Under the pieces are notes generated by a model. That model did no database searches. It saw only the letters and a program-made list of their open reading frames with translations, and was not told the DNA's origin. Of a stretch of 64,000 nt of DNA, positions 61,693 to 64,000 are shown in pieces. The stretch is from Bacillus sp. FJAT-29937 (GTDB lineage: Bacteria > Bacillota > Bacilli > Bacillales > Cytobacillaceae), in NCBI RefSeq assembly GCF_001509555.1, contig NZ_LMAS01000002.1, positions 62,001 through 126,000 on the forward strand. Reading direction: 5' to 3'. Every line of letters begins with the position of its first letter. Position 1 is the first letter of the stretch. Both the position numbers and the translations under genes were made by a program.

Positions 61693-62646
61693 ATGTTACT
61701 TGAATCGTCCAAAAAGGGGATAAAGGTCGGCTTAAAGACAACTTGGACTTTGGGAAAAGTTATCTTTCCCGTCACATTAATTGTCGCTATTCTACAGCAT
61801 ACCCCTGTCCTGCCATGGATCATCAAGCTGATCACACCGCTGATGAATCTCCTTGGCCTGTCAGGTGACGCAGCCATTCCTATCGTTTTGGGGAATATAC
61901 TGAATCTTTACGCGGGAATTGGAGCCATTTTAACATTGGATTTAACAGTCAAAGAAGTATTTATTATCGCAGTTATGCTTTCCTTTTCTCATAACCTGCT
62001 GATTGAGTCCAGTGTAGCCGCGAAAGTTGGTGTGAAGCTCTGGATCATTGTGGCGGTTAGAGTTGGATTAGCGATTATTTCGGCTATCGTCATTAATTTA
62101 GTTTGGCATGGTGGTTCGGAAATAGCGAAATATGGGATGATTCCGGCAAAGGAAGAGGAGCTTTCCGGCTGGGCAGCCATTCTGCTGGATGCACTGCAAA
62201 AGGCGGGGCTGGGCATATTGCAGCTTGCCATCATAGTCATTCCGCTCATGGTCGCCATTCAATTTTTGAAGGATTTAAACTGGCTGGCCGTTTTTTCAAA
62301 ATGGATGGCGCCTGTTACAAGAGCGCTGGGGATGAAAGAAAATACCTCAACCACGCTGGCTGCTGGGTTATTATTCGGCCTAGCCTTCGGAGCGGGAGTC
62401 ATGATTCAAGCGGTGAAAGAGGACGGGGTCAGCAAAAAGGATGTTACGATTGCGTTTATATTTCTGGTCGCCTGTCATGCCGTTGTGGAAGATACGTTAA
62501 TATTTGTCCCTCTCGGCATACCAGTGCTTCCCCTTCTGCTTATCCGTTTGGGAGTTGCGATTTTATTAACATTAATTGTTTCATTCATCTGGAACCGAAT
62601 TGATTGGGATAAAAGAAAGGAAACCGTATATGAGCACACAAATTAA
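61693..62646 (+). CDS. yvoD: YvoD-like nucleoside-recognition-domain membrane protein
   Basis: A 317-residue protein with about eight membrane helices and two Gate (nucleoside recognition) domains: [41 protein letters not shown], and second-half [38 protein letters not shown]. Function in bacilli is unknown. ATG 61693 follows GGGAGAAG. Its last 17 nt overlap ppaX. Confidence 0.87.
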   Translation: MLLESSKKGIKVGLKTTWTLGKVIFPVTLIVAILQHTPVLPWIIKLITPLMNLLGLSGDAAIPIVLGNILNLYAGIGAILTLDLTVKEVFIIAVMLSFSHNLLIESSVAAKVGVKLWIIVAVRVGLAIISAIVINLVWHGGSEIAKYGMIPAKEEELSGWAAILLDALQKAGLGILQLAIIVIPLMVAIQFLKDLNWLAVFSKWMAPVTRALGMKENTSTTLAAGLLFGLAFGAGVMIQAVKEDGVSKKDVTIAFIFLVACHAVVEDTLIFVPLGIPVLPLLLIRLGVAILLTLIVSFIWNRIDWDKRKETVYEHTN

Positions 62647-63283
62647 TACAATCTTATTTGATTTAGACGGAACATTAATCGATACAAATGAACTAATCAT
62701 TTCCTCTTTTTTGCATGTGTTAGGAAGCTATTATCCGGATCGCTATAAAAGGGAGGATGTTTTGCCTTTCATGGGCCCTACACTCAGAGAAACATTTGAA
62801 ACAGTTAATCCCGAAAAAGTCGAGGAAATGATTGAGGCCTACAAGAGTTTCAATATCACGAATCATGACCTGCTCGTCAAGGAATTTCCGGGCGTCTTTG
62901 AAACGATTCGCGCTTTAAAGGAAGCTGGCTACAAAATCGGGATTGTCACAACGAAGGGGATGATCACCGTAAAAATGGGCCTTGCTCTAACGAAGCTTGA
63001 TCAATTTTTCGATGTGGTCGTTGCTTTAGATCATGTTCAAAATCCGAAGCCTGATCCGGAGCCGATTTTCAAAGCATTAGAGCAGCTCGGAGCAAAACCG
63101 GAAGAAGCGATGATGGTTGGCGATAATTCCCATGATATTTTAGGTGGGAAAAATGCGGGCACCCAAACGGTAGCCGTTTCGTGGAGTTTAAAGGGAAGAC
63201 AGTTTTTAGAAGGATTTAACCCAGATTATATGATCGATCATATGGAAGATTTACTTGATATTTTAAAGGTTGAAAAAGGATGA
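62630..63283 (+). CDS. ppaX: Pyrophosphatase PpaX
   Basis: HAD-family enzyme that removes the pyrophosphate made by HprK phosphorolysis of P-Ser-HPr. 217 residues (B. subtilis 216): motif [14 protein letters not shown], cap domain, motif II VTTKGM, motif III KPDPEP and motif [14 protein letters not shown] 62630 lies within the yvoD end after AAAGGAAAC, translational coupling likely; its stop overlaps yvoF (ATGA). Confidence 0.96.
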   Translation: MSTQINTILFDLDGTLIDTNELIISSFLHVLGSYYPDRYKREDVLPFMGPTLRETFETVNPEKVEEMIEAYKSFNITNHDLLVKEFPGVFETIRALKEAGYKIGIVTTKGMITVKMGLALTKLDQFFDVVVALDHVQNPKPDPEPIFKALEQLGAKPEEAMMVGDNSHDILGGKNAGTQTVAVSWSLKGRQFLEGFNPDYMIDHMEDLLDILKVEKG

Positions 63284-63813
63284 GGAGAACGGAACGCTTT
63301 CCGGTAGAGGGAGGCAATTCCCTTTGGCATGTGTATAAAACCGTTCCGTTCTGGAAGGTAGTAAAAAACTTCGCTGTCATCCAGCTGGCTCGCTACACCC
63401 CTTTCCTAGGGATGAAAAACTGGCTGTATCGCACGTTCCTGCGGATGAAGGTTGGTGATCAAACGTCATTTGCCCTTATGGTGATGCTTGATGTCATGTT
63501 CCCTGAAAAAATCAGTGTCGGCCGGAATACGGTTATCGGCTACAACACAACGATTCTCGCACACGAATATTTGATTAAAGAATACAGGCTGGGGCCGGTT
63601 GAAATTGGCAGTGAAGTGATGATCGGTGCCAATTCCACAATCCTTCCGGGTATAACGATTGGCGATGGAGCCATCGTGTCAGCAGGTACACTCGTTCATA
63701 AAGATGTCCCAGCAGGCTCCTTTGTCGGTGGAAATCCCATGCGGATTATCTATACACAGGAAGAAATGGAAAAACGGTGGGCAGACGATCCGATATATGG
63801 GGGAATAAAATAA
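63280..63813 (+). CDS. yvoF: YvoF-like hexapeptide-repeat acetyltransferase
   Basis: A 177-residue left-handed beta-helix transferase: repeats such as [36 protein letters not shown] and [18 protein letters not shown], ending [12 protein letters not shown]. Similar to maltose/galactoside O-acetyltransferases; the acceptor is unknown. ATG 63280 overlaps the ppaX stop. Last gene of the operon. Confidence 0.92.
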   Translation: MRRTERFPVEGGNSLWHVYKTVPFWKVVKNFAVIQLARYTPFLGMKNWLYRTFLRMKVGDQTSFALMVMLDVMFPEKISVGRNTVIGYNTTILAHEYLIKEYRLGPVEIGSEVMIGANSTILPGITIGDGAIVSAGTLVHKDVPAGSFVGGNPMRIIYTQEEMEKRWADDPIYGGIK

Positions 63814-63817
63814 ATAA

Positions 63818-63858
63818 AAAAAGCTCCGGTAAGCCTCTTTGGCTGCCGGAGCTTTTTG
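63818..63858 (+). terminator. Terminator of the hprK-yvoF operon
   Basis: AAAAGCTCCGG/CCGGAGCTTTT stem with an inner AGCC/GGCT and T run. Confidence 0.92.
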
Positions 63859-64000
63859 TTGTCAGTCATAGATAAAAAAATCTATTCACAGGACAAATTG
63901 TGACAAAATATTTTATTTGCACATGTCATAATTATCACAAAATTATGTAAATTCATAATATTTGTGACACTATAATAAAATAAGAAATTTAAAGCAGGTG
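63859..64000 (+). promoter_or_regulatory. AT-rich promoter region of a gene beyond the window
   Basis: TATAAT lies at 63971-63976. TTGTGACA occurs at 63898, its inverse TATCACAA at 63933 and TTGTGACA again at 63962, which could be regulator sites. AAGCAGGTG at the window end may be the ribosome site of the next gene. No coding frame is seen. Confidence 0.35.

Overview
The window is chromosomal DNA from a motile, endospore-forming Firmicute of the Bacillaceae. The late-flagellar block flgM-flgN-flgK-flgL-yviE-fliW-csrA-hag-flaG-fliD-fliS-fliT is followed by hpf, secA, prfB, a yitT gene, cccB, ftsE-ftsX, ctpB, minJ, csbA, uvrB-uvrA, yvlA/B/D and hprK-lgt-yvoD-ppaX-yvoF, which is the gene order known from Bacillus subtilis. 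An alpha/beta SASP and a CwlC-like amidase add sporulation. No rRNA, tRNA, insertion sequence or CRISPR array was seen.

Region 1 (1-18280) is flagellar. It holds the tail of a first flagellin, a YaaR-family gene, an Rpn-family nuclease followed by a second broken copy of the YaaR C-terminus, and then the flgM to fliT genes. Sigma-D-type promoters are visible before flgM, hag, flaG and fliD. The hag leader carries a 13-bp stem-loop near the predicted 5' end and two CsrA-type GGA sites, fitting the FliW-CsrA-flagellin switch. The flagellin (820 aa), FlgK, FlgL and FliD are all much longer than in B. subtilis. Accessory genes are scattered among them: a PD-(D/E)XK nuclease with a tiny zinc-ribbon partner, a Uma2-type nuclease, a YjfB protein and two small helical proteins.

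Region 2 (18280-33100) is housekeeping: a GGT-family enzyme and a DUF1028 protein inserted between hpf and secA, secA with a leader terminator, prfB with its autoregulatory +1 frameshift, a YitT protein, cytochrome c551, FtsEX, CtpB and MinJ.

Region 3 (33100-46500) is accessory. An arsenic cluster holds an ArsN1-like acetyltransferase, a Cys-rich MarR regulator with two matching operators, a Cys-rich flavoprotein, an MFS transporter reduced to its two ends, and arsR-arsB-arsC. Next come a PAS/AAA+ sigma-54 activator and a -24/-12 promoter driving brnQ and an amidohydrolase, then an acetolactate-synthase-like enzyme.

Region 4 (46500-64000) returns to the conserved order: csbA, a second brnQ, a GntR regulator, uvrBA behind a LexA-like box, the yvl genes, the amidase, nagB, and the hprK to yvoF operon.

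The most unusual feature is a set of intergenic direct repeats. At five places units recur at a spacing of 52 bp (14 copies at 23987, 8 at 54660, 3 at 45240, shorter runs at 38517 and 31461). At three more they recur every 20-21 bp. Consensus sequences differ between places, but two of the 52-bp arrays are clearly related and one motif occurs in both spacing classes. Both spacings are close to whole helical turns.
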